From contig MNFB01000023.1 of NCBI GenBank assembly GCA_001917995.1, forward strand, positions 1 to 35,256: 35,256 nucleotides of DNA, in the 5' to 3' direction. The position numbers were made by a program, and so were the translations under genes. Source of the DNA: Thaumarchaeota archaeon 13_1_40CM_4_38_7. GTDB taxonomy: Archaea; Thermoproteota; Nitrososphaeria; Nitrososphaerales; Nitrosopumilaceae. Positions within the stretch are counted from its first letter, which is position 1, and the number at the start of each line of letters is the position of its first letter. Of this stretch, positions 15,561-24,890 are shown piece after piece. Under the pieces are notes generated by a model, which ran no database searches, was not told the origin of the DNA, and was given only the letters and a program-made list of their open reading frames with translations.

Positions 15561-18316
15561 TCCCAAAATCCTCTTGTTGTAACGTATTGCCGTTCTGCTT
15601 CGTATATCTGCTTGTAAAGTTCTTCTTCCCCTATCATATTTCTTAAGATTCTAGCACCAGTATCTGCTCCCACGCCAAACCCAGAAAGAGCTACAAGTGC
15701 GGTCCTTCCAAAGTTCTCCAAAAGTGAAGAGATCTTCCACGCACGATTAAATTTATGATCATCTTCGGTGCTGATCTTCTTTCCTGCTATCTTTTTTTGA
15801 ACTATTTTTGATAAATCATAGTCCGAATAGAAAGTAGCACTTATCTGTCTTGACCTGCAATGTGGACAAGACAGATTGTCCTTCATTTCATTTGTTTCTA
15901 TGACCTTTTCCCATTTCCCGCATCGCATACAAACAAGTCTGTGCCTTGTTTTCATCAGGCGGGACTTGACTAGATCAAGAATTCCCTGGTCTATGCTTGC
16001 AGGAGAGGCATAGTATTTCGTTGTATGATCTAATATCGGGTCTGCAAGCTTTGAGAAGGTATCAATTTCCATCCATCTTATCTTGACTTCGCCACAGCGT
16101 ATTTTCCCAAGAAGTTTAGCCGTATTTTCTAAATCGTATTTATCATGAAATAATTCGCGAAGTGCTTCTTTGGTAAGTGGTGTCCCAGAATATTTTTCGT
16201 AAATGAATCGTGCTGATTTTCTATCATAAACTGCTTCTCTTCCTACAATACCAAACTTTTTTGCAACACACCAAGTTCTCCAGTTTACATTATGAGTTCC
16301 TGCAAGTGATGCGTTCACTATTACTGGCAGGTCATAATTGTCAGCTAGAACATCTGTCACTCCCTTTTCTTGAATTCTACCGTTTGATGATATCATTATT
16401 CGATATGCGTCTGACCTAGAATCAGCTAGGTAGCCGCTTTTGGCAGACAACATTGCAGAAAGTAATGTTGCCAAAGTAGCATTGATTCGTGTTCCAAAAC
16501 AAGCATGGATCACTATTGTGTTTCTTGCTCGTTTTGATTCAACTACAATGGTCTTCTCATCAGGAATTGCACCAAGACTTAGACTCTCAATTACCTTGCT
16601 TGCAAGTGGTTTTATTATTTTCTTTGTTCTGAACATTCCAACTTTTCTTGCTGTTTGAAAATCAACTGGGATGTTTTCGCCCTCCCAGTATGGAACATTT
16701 ATCCCACCAGATCTAACAGGTTCAACATTTATCTTAAGTGATCTGTCATCTACGTTGAGAATTCTCCATTGCATTCCTCGTAGCACGAAAACATTTCCTG
16801 GATCTCCGTAATCTCCAACAAACCTTTGATCTAGGCTGCCAATTATTTTCTTACTTGCGGTATCGAAGACTTTGAATTTTAAGATATCAGGTATGGTTGA
16901 AAGGTTTTCAAAAAAATATCTAAATGAGCGTCCTTTCTTTTTGAAAACCATCTCCTCTTCGTCAAGATAAAGAATTGATCCGTTGTGCAATATCTGCAGA
17001 ACATTGAAGAGGTCTTGTATTGTAACATGCCTAAAAGAATACGCCTTTCTTATCATATTTAATGCAGAATCGATTGATACCGTACCAAATTGCATAGTCA
17101 TGCCAACCAGATGGTGTGCAAGGACATCCAGTGGACCATCGTGTATCACTTGGTCTTCGATTGATCTTTCTTTTACTCGCTCAAGTATCGCTAGCGTTTC
17201 AAACTCGTCATCAGGGCTATTAGTTACGATTAGACCTTTTGCAGATGATCCTCTTCTGTGTTTACTTCGTCCTATTCGTTGCATTAATTTTGATACTTGT
17301 CTTGGAGAACCATAATGAATGACTAGTTCAACCGAACCAATATCTAATCCAAGCTCAAGCGAAGAAGTGCAAACAACAATTCCTGGTTTTCCTTCTCTTA
17401 GTGTAGCTTCCGTTTCTTCACGTACCTCTTGTGAAAGCGAACCATGGTGTAATTCAATTGGAATGCCGGTTCTCTCTCTGAGGATAGATGCAATGTATTC
17501 TGACTCTCCTCTTGTATTTGTGAACAATAAAACTGGAGAATCTAAATGGTACTTTGTAACATAGTCAATGATAAAATCCACAACATCTGTTATTGTTCCG
17601 TCGATATACTTGACCTCAACATCATATTTTCTAATAGATTTGTCCTCGATTATCTTACATTTTCTCTTGGTACCTACTATGAACTTGGCAGATTCTGTTG
17701 TATTCCCTACTGTGGCAGAAAGGCCTATTCTTGTAATTGGATATTTTGTATTGGTTTGAAGCCTTTCAAGACTTAGTGAAAGTTGCGCGCCGCGCTCGTT
17801 GCCTAACAACTCGTGAACTTCGTCTATTACTATCCATTCAAGTTCACTCAAGGCTTGAAGCATTGCTGGTTGACTTAGCAAGATTATGATGGTTTCAGGT
17901 GTTGTAATCAGAACATCTGGAGGTGCAAGTGTAATCTTACGCCTAACGGATTGTGGGGTGTCTCCATGTCTTATCTGAATACTTAGATCTTCGTTTTCTG
18001 CATATTTGATAATTCTTCTAAATACATCACGATTAAGGGCACGCAGTGGGGTAACATACAGCGCTTTTATTTTTCCAAGTCTTTTCGATTTCGCAATTCT
18101 TGTAAAGATGGGAATTACTGCAGTTTCTGTCTTGCCAGAACCTGTTGGTGCAACTACTAGTGAATCTATCTTTTGGTATATGATTTGAACTGCCTTTCTC
18201 TGAATCTCAGTAAGGCTTTCAAAACCAAGTTGACGGAACTTGTCTTCTAACTCAAGTAGCAGATTCTGGTTTTTTACTTTGCCTTGTTCTAGTTCGTTCG
18301 TATGCCATTGCTCCAA
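15557..18316 (-). CDS. lhr: Lhr-type superfamily 2 helicase
   Basis: 919 residues. Motifs: Q-like LTEIQRKAV (~35), Walker A APTGSGKTE (56-64), TPLRAL (~89), TTPE, DEVHE (165-169), LSATVG, and in the second RecA domain TSSLELGLDIG and QRIGRSKHRRG. These and the length mark the Lhr family of archaeal DNA/RNA helicases, which unwind nucleic acid 3'-5' and act in repair or recombination. Near residues 800-830 there is a four-Cys zinc-ribbon pattern, CMRCG ... CPHC. The start is TTG; TAG lies directly before it in frame, so no longer start exists. The first 65 bases overlap a 41-residue gene in another frame. Confidence 0.92.
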   Translation of the reverse strand: MEQWHTNELEQGKVKNQNLLLELEDKFRQLGFESLTEIQRKAVQIIYQKIDSLVVAPTGSGKTETAVIPIFTRIAKSKRLGKIKALYVTPLRALNRDVFRRIIKYAENEDLSIQIRHGDTPQSVRRKITLAPPDVLITTPETIIILLSQPAMLQALSELEWIVIDEVHELLGNERGAQLSLSLERLQTNTKYPITRIGLSATVGNTTESAKFIVGTKRKCKIIEDKSIRKYDVEVKYIDGTITDVVDFIIDYVTKYHLDSPVLLFTNTRGESEYIASILRERTGIPIELHHGSLSQEVREETEATLREGKPGIVVCTSSLELGLDIGSVELVIHYGSPRQVSKLMQRIGRSKHRRGSSAKGLIVTNSPDDEFETLAILERVKERSIEDQVIHDGPLDVLAHHLVGMTMQFGTVSIDSALNMIRKAYSFRHVTIQDLFNVLQILHNGSILYLDEEEMVFKKKGRSFRYFFENLSTIPDILKFKVFDTASKKIIGSLDQRFVGDYGDPGNVFVLRGMQWRILNVDDRSLKINVEPVRSGGINVPYWEGENIPVDFQTARKVGMFRTKKIIKPLASKVIESLSLGAIPDEKTIVVESKRARNTIVIHACFGTRINATLATLLSAMLSAKSGYLADSRSDAYRIMISSNGRIQEKGVTDVLADNYDLPVIVNASLAGTHNVNWRTWCVAKKFGIVGREAVYDRKSARFIYEKYSGTPLTKEALRELFHDKYDLENTAKLLGKIRCGEVKIRWMEIDTFSKLADPILDHTTKYYASPASIDQGILDLVKSRLMKTRHRLVCMRCGKWEKVIETNEMKDNLSCPHCRSRQISATFYSDYDLSKIVQKKIAGKKISTEDDHKFNRAWKISSLLENFGRTALVALSGFGVGADTGARILRNMIGEEELYKQIYEAERQYVTTRGFWD

Positions 18317-18377
18317 CTAAACCAGCTCCAAATAAAATCACCGTGATTATTGGTATATAATCAAAAATTCCTGACAT
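18252..18377 (-). CDS. Single-helix membrane protein, 41 aa, overlapping the helicase start
   Basis: ATG at 18377 to TGA at 18252. One hydrophobic helix (residues ~7-26, YIPIITVILFGAGLVGAMAY) is followed by a strongly basic tail (ERTRTRQSKK), the layout of a small inner-side-positive membrane protein. A TATA-like box (CTATTTAT) is centred 26 bases before the ATG, as for leaderless genes elsewhere in the window. It begins 31 bases after the RadB stop and its last 65 bases overlap the helicase gene in a different frame, so it could also be the middle gene of a RadB operon. Family not recognised. Confidence 0.6.
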   Translation of the reverse strand: MSGIFDYIPIITVILFGAGLVGAMAYERTRTRQSKKPESAT

Positions 18378-18399
18378 GAACACTTTTGTTATCACAGTG

Positions 18400-18407
18400 A
18401 TAAATAG
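18400..18407 (-). promoter_or_regulatory. TATA box of the 41-aa gene / helicase
   Basis: The minus strand reads CTATTTAT, 26 bases before the ATG at 18377. It would also drive the helicase from the same transcript. Confidence 0.4.
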
Positions 18408-18408
18408 C

Positions 18409-19059
18409 TTAAGATAACTCTACTACGCCGTTTTTTGTTATCTCATAAGATATTTGCTTTCCTAAACCAAAGAAAGGAAATACCTGCGCTATGAATTTCT
18501 GTCCCACTTTAGCAAGCCGTACCTTTCTGTGAGTAAACATGCTAATTGATTTATCCAGGTTCTCCATCTCTTCTTTACCAGAACTTCTAACAGTATTTGT
18601 TATGACTATAGGAATCTTCTCCTGAATTGCTACCAACGATAACATGCGCATATATTCCATGAATCTAACATGTTTTTCAAGTGTGCTTGATTCTTTTGAA
18701 TATTCAAACGAAAAAAGACTTGTTACGTCATCAATTACAACTAGACTTGGGTTTATCTCAGCTATTTTGTTTACATAATTTACTTGTTCTGCAACATTTG
18801 TGATTCTAGCTACTATTACTTTATCCAAGAGTTTTTCATTTTTACCTCTAGATTGTACTAGTCCAAGCAGGCGCTCGGGTCTAAATCCTCCGCTGGTATC
18901 TTGGTATACTACATTACCACGGTCAAGCAAATTTACACAAATTTGCAGTGCAAGTTGCGTTTTACCACTACCCGCTGGACCAAAAATGTCTGTTATTGTT
19001 CCAGCTGCTATCCCACCCCCTAGTAGCTTGTCAAGTCCCATTAGACCAGTTGAAATCAA
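18409..19059 (-). CDS. radB: RadB-type RecA-family recombination protein
   Basis: 216 residues, the length of archaeal RadB, containing only the RecA-like ATPase core. It opens with STGLMGLDKLLGGGI (the family opening), Walker A GPAGSGKT (27-34), and Walker B SLVVIDD (105-111), followed by late NTVRSS. It lacks the N-terminal DNA-binding domain of RadA. RadB proteins assist RadA-mediated recombination. The start is TTG; the promoter would lie in the short divergent gap shared with the LSm gene. A KaiC-like or other RecA paralogue is less likely given the short length. Confidence 0.87.
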   Translation of the reverse strand: MISTGLMGLDKLLGGGIAAGTITDIFGPAGSGKTQLALQICVNLLDRGNVVYQDTSGGFRPERLLGLVQSRGKNEKLLDKVIVARITNVAEQVNYVNKIAEINPSLVVIDDVTSLFSFEYSKESSTLEKHVRFMEYMRMLSLVAIQEKIPIVITNTVRSSGKEEMENLDKSISMFTHRKVRLAKVGQKFIAQVFPFFGLGKQISYEITKNGVVELS

Positions 19060-19069
19060 ATCATTAATC

Positions 19070-19077
19070 TATAAAAT
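19070..19077 (+). promoter_or_regulatory. TATA box of the LSm-metK operon
   Basis: TATAAAAT lies about 28 bases before the ATG at 19102. It supports that ATG, and so the 25-residue N-terminal extension of the LSm protein. Confidence 0.5.
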
Positions 19078-19101
19078 ACCACAAATTAAACAGTATAAGA
19101 G

Positions 19102-19401
19102 ATGATCGGGAAGGCTTTTATTCCCGAATTCAAGCACTGGTTCACAAGTGATTTAAGATTGTCGCAACCGATTCCGAAAAGACCATTGACTATCTTACAA
19201 AAAGGCATTAACAAGAACGTGATAGTCAGACTCAAGAGCGATATAGAATACAAAGGCAAAATGAACAACGTGGATTCTTACATGAATCTCATCATGACAG
19301 ATGCTGAAGAAATAAACAATGGCAAAGTGATTGCAAATTACGGTAGAGTTATAGTAAGAGGTAATAACGTACTTTTTATCAAGTTAGAAAATGAGCTGTA
19401 A
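19102..19401 (+). CDS. Sm-like (LSm) RNA-binding protein
   Basis: 99 residues. From residue ~27 it follows the Sm1 and Sm2 motifs: [40 protein letters not shown] (Sm1, with the D.YMNL RNA-binding loop) and [13 protein letters not shown] (Sm2, RGNNV). Archaeal LSm proteins form seven-membered rings that bind U-rich RNA. The N-terminal ~25 residues before RPL are an extension not needed for the fold; TTG at 19159 is an alternative start, but the TATA spacing favours ATG 19102. Its stop overlaps the metK start (TAATG). Confidence 0.92.
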   Translation: MIGKAFIPEFKHWFTSDLRLSQPIPKRPLTILQKGINKNVIVRLKSDIEYKGKMNNVDSYMNLIMTDAEEINNGKVIANYGRVIVRGNNVLFIKLENEL

Positions 19402-20576
19402 TGACGCAGATCACGGATATGAGTAGAAGTTTTCTTTTTACCTCAGAATCAGTTACCGAAGGACATCCAGACAAGGTTTGTGATCAGATCTCAGATGCAA
19501 TTTTAGATGAATATCTAAGACATGATCCAGAATCAAGGGTGGCAGTAGAAACTATGACAACTACTGGAATTGTTGTGGTAGCAGGAGAAGTAACTTCCAA
19601 GGCAAGATTTGACGTACAAGCTATAGTAAGGAAAACAATTCGTGAAATAGGTTACGACGATCCACAATATGGTTTTGATTCAGATTCATGCAGTGTACTA
19701 GTCTCTCTTCATTCACAAAGCCCTGACATATCATTGGGTGTTTCTGCTAGTGAAGACAAAGAGCAAGGTGCGGGAGATCAAGGTTTGATGTTTGGTTATG
19801 CCACAAATGAAACAGAGGAATTTATGCCAATGCCAATTATGATAGCTCACAAGTTAACCAAACGGCTATCAGAGGCAAGAAAGAATAAAGAGATTCCCTG
19901 GGCTCGGCCCGATGGCAAGTCTCAGGTAACAGTTGAGTATGAGAATGGGCGACCAAAGAGAATAGAAGCTATTGTAGTTTCTACTCAACATTCTCCTGAT
20001 GTAAGTAACGAGCAAATTAAGAAGGAAATAATTGATAAAGTCATCAAGCCGGTTTGCGGGAGCCTATGGAACGACAAGATAAGGATTCATGTAAATCCCA
20101 CTGGTAGATTCGTCATAGGAGGCCCGCCAGGCGATGCTGGTCTTACAGGTAGAAAGATAATTGTAGACACTTATGGTGGAATGGGAAGGCATGGAGGTGG
20201 TGCCTTTTCAGGCAAGGATCCTTCAAAGGTTGACCGTTCTGCATGCTACATGTGCAGATATATTGCAAAAAATATCGTAGCAGCTGGTCTTGCGGATAGA
20301 TGTGAGGTTCAAGTAGCTTATGCAATTGGTGTTGCAGAGCCTGTATCTCTGATGGTAAGTACTTTTGATACCAGCAAAATTCCTGAAGAACAAATTGAGA
20401 ATCTTGTTAGAAAACACTTTGATATGAGACCTGCTTCAATTATATCTCAATTAAAGCTGAAAAGTCCGATTTACAGGAAAACTGCTGCGTATGGCCACTT
20501 TGGAAGAAATGAGCCAGAATTCACGTGGGAAAGAACAGACAAGGCAGATATACTAAGAAAAGCTGCTGGACTTTAA
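19401..20576 (+). CDS. metK: S-adenosylmethionine synthetase, bacterial/eukaryotic type
   Basis: 391 residues; makes AdoMet from ATP and methionine. Signatures: [36 protein letters not shown], the glycine-rich [16 protein letters not shown], and DKADILRKA at the end. These define the bacterial/eukaryotic MAT family, not the distinct archaeal MAT found in most archaea. The first ATG overlaps the LSm stop by one base; an ATG six codons later (19419) would also leave a normal N-terminus. It supplies AdoMet, which the nearby cobalamin methyltransferases consume, but so do many others. It converges on the SDR-like gene, overlapping by 24 bases. Confidence 0.97.
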   Translation: MTQITDMSRSFLFTSESVTEGHPDKVCDQISDAILDEYLRHDPESRVAVETMTTTGIVVVAGEVTSKARFDVQAIVRKTIREIGYDDPQYGFDSDSCSVLVSLHSQSPDISLGVSASEDKEQGAGDQGLMFGYATNETEEFMPMPIMIAHKLTKRLSEARKNKEIPWARPDGKSQVTVEYENGRPKRIEAIVVSTQHSPDVSNEQIKKEIIDKVIKPVCGSLWNDKIRIHVNPTGRFVIGGPPGDAGLTGRKIIVDTYGGMGRHGGGAFSGKDPSKVDRSACYMCRYIAKNIVAAGLADRCEVQVAYAIGVAEPVSLMVSTFDTSKIPEEQIENLVRKHFDMRPASIISQLKLKSPIYRKTAAYGHFGRNEPEFTWERTDKADILRKAAGL

Positions 20577-21416
20577 GACGTCTTTATACCTAGTAAATTT
20601 AATTCCTGAAATTCTTTTAAGTTTCTTGTGATTACTAACATAATTCCCTACCAGTATGCTAAGGTCATCTACTCCAAATGGACCACTGTTATGCATCGCC
20701 TCATGATAGGCATGCTCAAAATCAATATTTCTAATTTTGATTCTTCTCCCACGGATAAAATCTTTGATAAAATGATTGTATATTACCGTGTCAGCTCCTA
20801 CCAGATCTAGTATCTTGTTCGAAAATTTTTTTTCAGTTATAGATTTCATAACAACCTTTGCTACATCCTTTACAAAAATTGGTTGTATGCGATAATTCCC
20901 CGAGCCTGGAATAACAATTGTTCCTCTTTTCATTTGGGCGTGGAGAATTTTCGACAACGGATCACCCTTACCTATGATATATGATGCCCGGAGTATGGTA
21001 TAATCAAGTCCTGATTTTATTATCTCTTGTTCAGCCTTGTACTTTGAAATAAAATATCCAAGTGTACTTTTTTGATTAACGCCGAGGCCACTGATATAGA
21101 TTATTTTTTTAACAGAGGCTTTCTTGCATAATCTAATTGCATTTTTCGTTGTATCTACATTTACGGTTTCATAGTCAGAATTAACTGTCTGACTACCTTT
21201 ACCAATAAAATGCAAGAGAGCCAACGAATTTTTTATACCAGAAACAAGCCTGTCTTCTGAAAAACTTTTGGAAACTATAGTTTTCCCAAAAGCTATTGCC
21301 TTCTTTTTTCGTACTATATTTACCACATTAAAGCCATTCTTTGACAGAAATTCTCCTATGTTTCTTCCAACAAATCCGTTGGCGCCTGTTATAGATACTT
21401 GCTTTGATTTTTCCAC
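20553..21416 (-). CDS. NAD(P)-binding epimerase-like protein (atypical SDR)
   Basis: 287 residues. The Rossmann start [18 protein letters not shown] carries GxxGxxG; then [20 protein letters not shown] and [10 protein letters not shown] (strand 5 region), and a late Y/K pair ([12 protein letters not shown]) followed by [11 protein letters not shown]. This is the atypical SDR group that includes NDUFA9-like and nucleoside-sugar epimerase-like proteins. Substrate unknown. Starts with GTG at 21416, only 13 bases from the possible ATG of the next gene, which faces away. Confidence 0.82.
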   Translation of the reverse strand: MEKSKQVSITGANGFVGRNIGEFLSKNGFNVVNIVRKKKAIAFGKTIVSKSFSEDRLVSGIKNSLALLHFIGKGSQTVNSDYETVNVDTTKNAIRLCKKASVKKIIYISGLGVNQKSTLGYFISKYKAEQEIIKSGLDYTILRASYIIGKGDPLSKILHAQMKRGTIVIPGSGNYRIQPIFVKDVAKVVMKSITEKKFSNKILDLVGADTVIYNHFIKDFIRGRRIKIRNIDFEHAYHEAMHNSGPFGVDDLSILVGNYVSNHKKLKRISGIKFTRYKDVLKSSSFS

Positions 21417-21429
21417 ACAAAGGCAAGAA

Positions 21430-21915
21430 ATGCCCCGACAAATTAATTTTGGTGCTAGTCTATTATATCATCAATTGAACCTAACTGATTGTTATCAGAT
21501 CCTAGGCGTGAAAAGAGATGCTTCTCAAAAGGAAATAAAAAGTGCGTATAGACGACTTTCCTTAAGATATCACCCAGATAGAAACAAAGACGAAAAAGAT
21601 GATGAAAAATTCAAGAAAATTATAGAAGCATATCAAATTCTAAGGAGAGAAGAAAAGAAAATGAACAGGTTGTCTGAGACCGACGTAGAAGCAAAATATG
21701 CAGAGTTTTGGAAGAAATATGACAGTAAGATAAATGAGCCTTTTAATTTCGATTCTAATGTAGGTGGATTTAGAAATCCCTTTGGTGCAAATGTCGCAGA
21801 AGGTTATAGCCATAACCAAGAGAAAGAATCTTCTCCTGTGAGGACTCATATGATCCTATTCGGTGGTCTTGGAGTGATAGCACTTTGGATAATTTTATCA
21901 ATGATTCTAAAATAA
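21430..21915 (+). CDS. Tail-anchored J-domain (DnaJ-like) protein
   Basis: 161 residues from ATG 21430. J domain at ~18-85: [33 protein letters not shown] (the HPD motif that stimulates DnaK ATPase), [12 protein letters not shown] ~50-residue linker with Phe, Gly and Asn follows, then one C-terminal helix ([20 protein letters not shown]). No Cys-rich or substrate-binding domains. It should sit on the inner membrane face and recruit DnaK. The start is uncertain: TTG at 21475 lies ~29 bases after a TATA-like AATTAATTTT and directly before the J domain. Confidence 0.85.
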   Translation: MPRQINFGASLLYHQLNLTDCYQILGVKRDASQKEIKSAYRRLSLRYHPDRNKDEKDDEKFKKIIEAYQILRREEKKMNRLSETDVEAKYAEFWKKYDSKINEPFNFDSNVGGFRNPFGANVAEGYSHNQEKESSPVRTHMILFGGLGVIALWIILSMILK

Positions 21916-21953
21916 CCTGATAAGGATTAATACAGAAGAAAGTAATTCCTTTT

Positions 21954-23051
21954 GTGGAAGATGATTCAAAACCAAAGGGTAAACTTAGGACTGGTTTTAC
22001 AACTGGAACATCTGCAGCTGCTGGAGCGAAAGCAGGTGTTTTATCAATTCTAAATCAAAAGAGAACAAACTTTGTAGATGTTACATTACCAAAAAAGTCA
22101 AAGATTCAAATAAAGATTGAAAAATGTGAGTTCAATTCTTACAATGCTCGCTGTTCTGTTATAAAAGATGGTGGAGACGATCCAGATGTAACACATGGGG
22201 CAGAAATTTGTACCGAAGTATCACTTACTGACAAACTAGGACAAATAGAGATAGATGGCGGTGAAGGAGTGGGCAAAGTCACAAAGCCTGGACTTGGGCT
22301 AGAAGTTGGTTCTGCTGCAATAAACCCAACTCCAAAGAAGATGATAACAGAAAACATCTTAGAGGTGGCAAAAGACATTCTAAAGAAAAATGGAATCAAG
22401 GTTCTGATATCAGTTCCTAAAGGCAAAGAGCTTTCTGTAAAAACTGACAATCCAAGGTTGGGAATTTTAGGCGGTATCTCAATTTTAGGAACAAGCGGCA
22501 TTGTAATTCCATATTCAACTGCGTCTTTTGCAGCAGCCATTAGGCAGAGCATTGATGTGACTATTGCCATGGGCGATAATAGAGTGGTCTTGACTACTGG
22601 TGGCAGGAGCGAGGATTTCTCAAAGAAAATAATCAACTTACCTGATCATTGTTTTATTCAGATGGGAGACTTTTCTGGATATACTGTGCAACAATGTGCC
22701 AAAAAAGGAATCAAGAAGGCTTATGCCGCAGGGTTCATCGGAAAGCTAACAAAGATGGGCATGGGCGTTAAACAGACTCATGTAAAAGGATCAAAAGTGG
22801 ATATGAAGTTTTTAGCAGACATGGCAAGAAAATGTAACGCGCCAATCGAAGTCATAGATGAAATCAAGCACGCTAATACAGCAAGGCATGTGTTTGAAAT
22901 AGTTACAACTAAGAGCGTCCAAGGGTATTTTGATTTGATTTGTTCAGAGGTACATGATCATCTACGTGAACACTCTGAAAATAAAGTAAAGTTTGACGTG
23001 ATAATGTTTGATTTTGATGGAAATGTCATAGGAAGATTTCCAAGACAGTAA
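21954..23051 (+). CDS. cbiD: Cobalt-precorrin-5B C1-methyltransferase
   Basis: 365 residues. CbiD methylates C1 of the corrin ring in the early-cobalt route to cobalamin, using AdoMet. Typical features: LRTGFTTGTSAAAGAKA at the N-terminus, IKDGGDDPDVTHG near residue 72, GEGVGKVTKPGL, and AAINPTP, all CbiD signatures. Starts with GTG at 21954, 38 bases after the J-domain gene. First of a tight run cbiD-cbiG-cbiX-cbiC. Confidence 0.96.
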   Translation: MEDDSKPKGKLRTGFTTGTSAAAGAKAGVLSILNQKRTNFVDVTLPKKSKIQIKIEKCEFNSYNARCSVIKDGGDDPDVTHGAEICTEVSLTDKLGQIEIDGGEGVGKVTKPGLGLEVGSAAINPTPKKMITENILEVAKDILKKNGIKVLISVPKGKELSVKTDNPRLGILGGISILGTSGIVIPYSTASFAAAIRQSIDVTIAMGDNRVVLTTGGRSEDFSKKIINLPDHCFIQMGDFSGYTVQQCAKKGIKKAYAAGFIGKLTKMGMGVKQTHVKGSKVDMKFLADMARKCNAPIEVIDEIKHANTARHVFEIVTTKSVQGYFDLICSEVHDHLREHSENKVKFDVIMFDFDGNVIGRFPRQ

Positions 23052-23082
23052 CAGATATCTTAAGAGATAGAAAAGCAAAATT

Positions 23083-24147
23083 GTGGAAAGCGTAGCAATA
23101 CTTGCAATTACTAAGAATGGTATCAAAATAGCTTCTTCTTTAAAGAAACATTTTCCTCAATGGAAGATATTTGCTCCATCAAAGTTTTCAGATAATAGTA
23201 CAACCATAAATTGGTTCGAAGATTCCACTACTGCCAAAGTGAGCGAACTTTTCAATAAATATGATGCTTTGATATGTATTTTTTCATTAGGTGCTGTAAT
23301 ACGTTTGATAACACCTAATCTGAAAGACAAAAAGACCGATCCTGCAGTTGTAGTAATAGATGATACTGCTAAATTTATCATAAGTGCTCTTTCTGGTCAT
23401 CTTGGAGGCGCAAATAAGCTCACAGAAGATATTGCTATGTCGCTTAATGCAACACCAGTTATTACTACTGCAGCAGATGTAAACAAGACCATTGCTGTAG
23501 ATTTACTAGGGAAAGAATTTGACTGGGAGATAGATGACGATTCTACTGTTACTAAAGTGAGTGCATTAATGGTAAACGAAGAGAAAATTGGAGTATTCCA
23601 GGATGCAGGAGAAAATGATTGGTGGATGCCAAAAAAGGAATTACCGCGGAACGTTCACGTGTATAAGACTTTAAAGGAACTTGCAGAATCTGAGTGCAAA
23701 GGATTTCTTATCATTTCAGATCGAATAATCGATAACAAAGAGATTTTGGAACGTGCTGTAGTTTACAGACCCAAGACATTAGTTGTAGGAGTTGGATTAC
23801 ACTGGGATACTACAAAAGACACAATAAAAGAAGGACTAGAGTTTTGTTTTAATAAATTCAGTCTTAGCCCTAAATCTATTGCCAGATTTGCGTCAATAAA
23901 AAAAGAAGATGATATAGAAGGCTTGAAACAGTTATCGGAGAAAATGAAGATTCCAATGGAATATTTTGAAAAAGATGATCTTGTTAAAATAAGTATACCA
24001 AATCCATCAGATATTGTACAAAGTTATGAAGGCACTCCAAGTGTTTCAGAAGCTGCAGCGATTAAGAGCTCAAGAGGTTCCTTGGTAGTTGAAAAACAAA
24101 AATTTCCACCTAATCTTACTATTGCGATAGCAAGGATAAAGAAATGA
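23083..24147 (+). CDS. cbiG: Cobalt-precorrin-5A hydrolase
   Basis: 354 residues, complete CbiG. The middle has FSLGAVIRLITPNLKDKKTD, then DPAVVVIDD, FIISALSGHLGGANKL, and PVITTAADV, all characteristic. The C-terminal domain begins near LVVGVGLHWDT (family GIGC.) and ends SVSEAAAIKSS. CbiG removes the C20 fragment as acetaldehyde, opening the lactone before CbiD acts. Starts with GTG, 31 bases after cbiD, and its stop overlaps the cbiX start (ATGA). Confidence 0.95.
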   Translation: MESVAILAITKNGIKIASSLKKHFPQWKIFAPSKFSDNSTTINWFEDSTTAKVSELFNKYDALICIFSLGAVIRLITPNLKDKKTDPAVVVIDDTAKFIISALSGHLGGANKLTEDIAMSLNATPVITTAADVNKTIAVDLLGKEFDWEIDDDSTVTKVSALMVNEEKIGVFQDAGENDWWMPKKELPRNVHVYKTLKELAESECKGFLIISDRIIDNKEILERAVVYRPKTLVVGVGLHWDTTKDTIKEGLEFCFNKFSLSPKSIARFASIKKEDDIEGLKQLSEKMKIPMEYFEKDDLVKISIPNPSDIVQSYEGTPSVSEAAAIKSSRGSLVVEKQKFPPNLTIAIARIKK

Positions 24148-24890
24148 GAAGAGGGCTTTTGCTAATAGATAGAGGAAGTCGTGAGGAGGAAGTTAAAGAA
24201 GAACTTCAATACATATGTGAAAAAGTGAAGTTGAGGGGAAACTACTATTTTTCTGATTATTGTTTTTTGGAAGTAGTACCACCATATATTGCGGATGGAA
24301 TAAAGAAATGCCTTTCACAAAATATTGATGCACTAACTATAATACCCTATTTTCTCTATCCTGGAAGAAAGGTAAAGGCAGCTGTTAACACGGCAGTTAG
24401 ACTGCAGTCTCAGACCGGAGTCAAATTTACCATTTCAAGACCAATGACTCTTCATAAATCTTTGATAAAAATTGTTGATGAAAAAATAGATTCAGTTCTC
24501 AAGAAAAATAAAATATCTATACCGAAGATTGAAGTAGACATTCTACTTATAGGTCATGGAAGTAAAGATCCTAACGCAAGGATGTCGTTGAGATACGTTG
24601 CAGATGGATTAGAAGAACGATATCGTTCAGTCAAGTATTGCTTCCTAGAAATTGAAGAGCCAAATATCAAACAGGGGATAGAAATGAGCGCACAAGATAA
24701 TCCAAACATTCTAGTTGTCATGCCATATTTTTTGCACAAGGGCGTTCATGTGAAACGAGATATTCATGAAGATCTCGACTCTGCCATTACAAATTCAGGT
24801 ATAAACAATATTCTAGTTTCCGAACATTTGGGTACAGATGATGGAATGATAGACCTTGTATTGCAGCGAGCAAGAGAAGTGGAAATATGA
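24144..24890 (+). CDS. cbiX: Sirohydrochlorin cobaltochelatase with two CbiX domains
   Basis: 248 residues built of two similar halves. Half one: LLLIDRGSREEEV and IIPYFLYPGRKVKAAV. Half two: ILLIGHGSKDPNARMSLRYV and VMPYFLHKGVHVKRDI. In this family the two metal-binding His lie in GHGS and in the G.H after PYFL. Here both exist only in the second half; the first has Arg in both places, so the N-terminal half looks catalytically dead and structural. The enzyme inserts Co2+ into sirohydrochlorin or precorrin-2, committing it to cobalamin. ATGA overlaps join it to cbiG and cbiC. Confidence 0.9.
   Translation: MRRGLLLIDRGSREEEVKEELQYICEKVKLRGNYYFSDYCFLEVVPPYIADGIKKCLSQNIDALTIIPYFLYPGRKVKAAVNTAVRLQSQTGVKFTISRPMTLHKSLIKIVDEKIDSVLKKNKISIPKIEVDILLIGHGSKDPNARMSLRYVADGLEERYRSVKYCFLEIEEPNIKQGIEMSAQDNPNILVVMPYFLHKGVHVKRDIHEDLDSAITNSGINNILVSEHLGTDDGMIDLVLQRAREVEI

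Noticed and set aside
21268-21429. An upstream extension of the J-domain protein
   Set aside because: The extra 54 codons are antisense to the SDR-like gene and show no conserved features; the ATG at 21430 or TTG at 21475 is more plausible.
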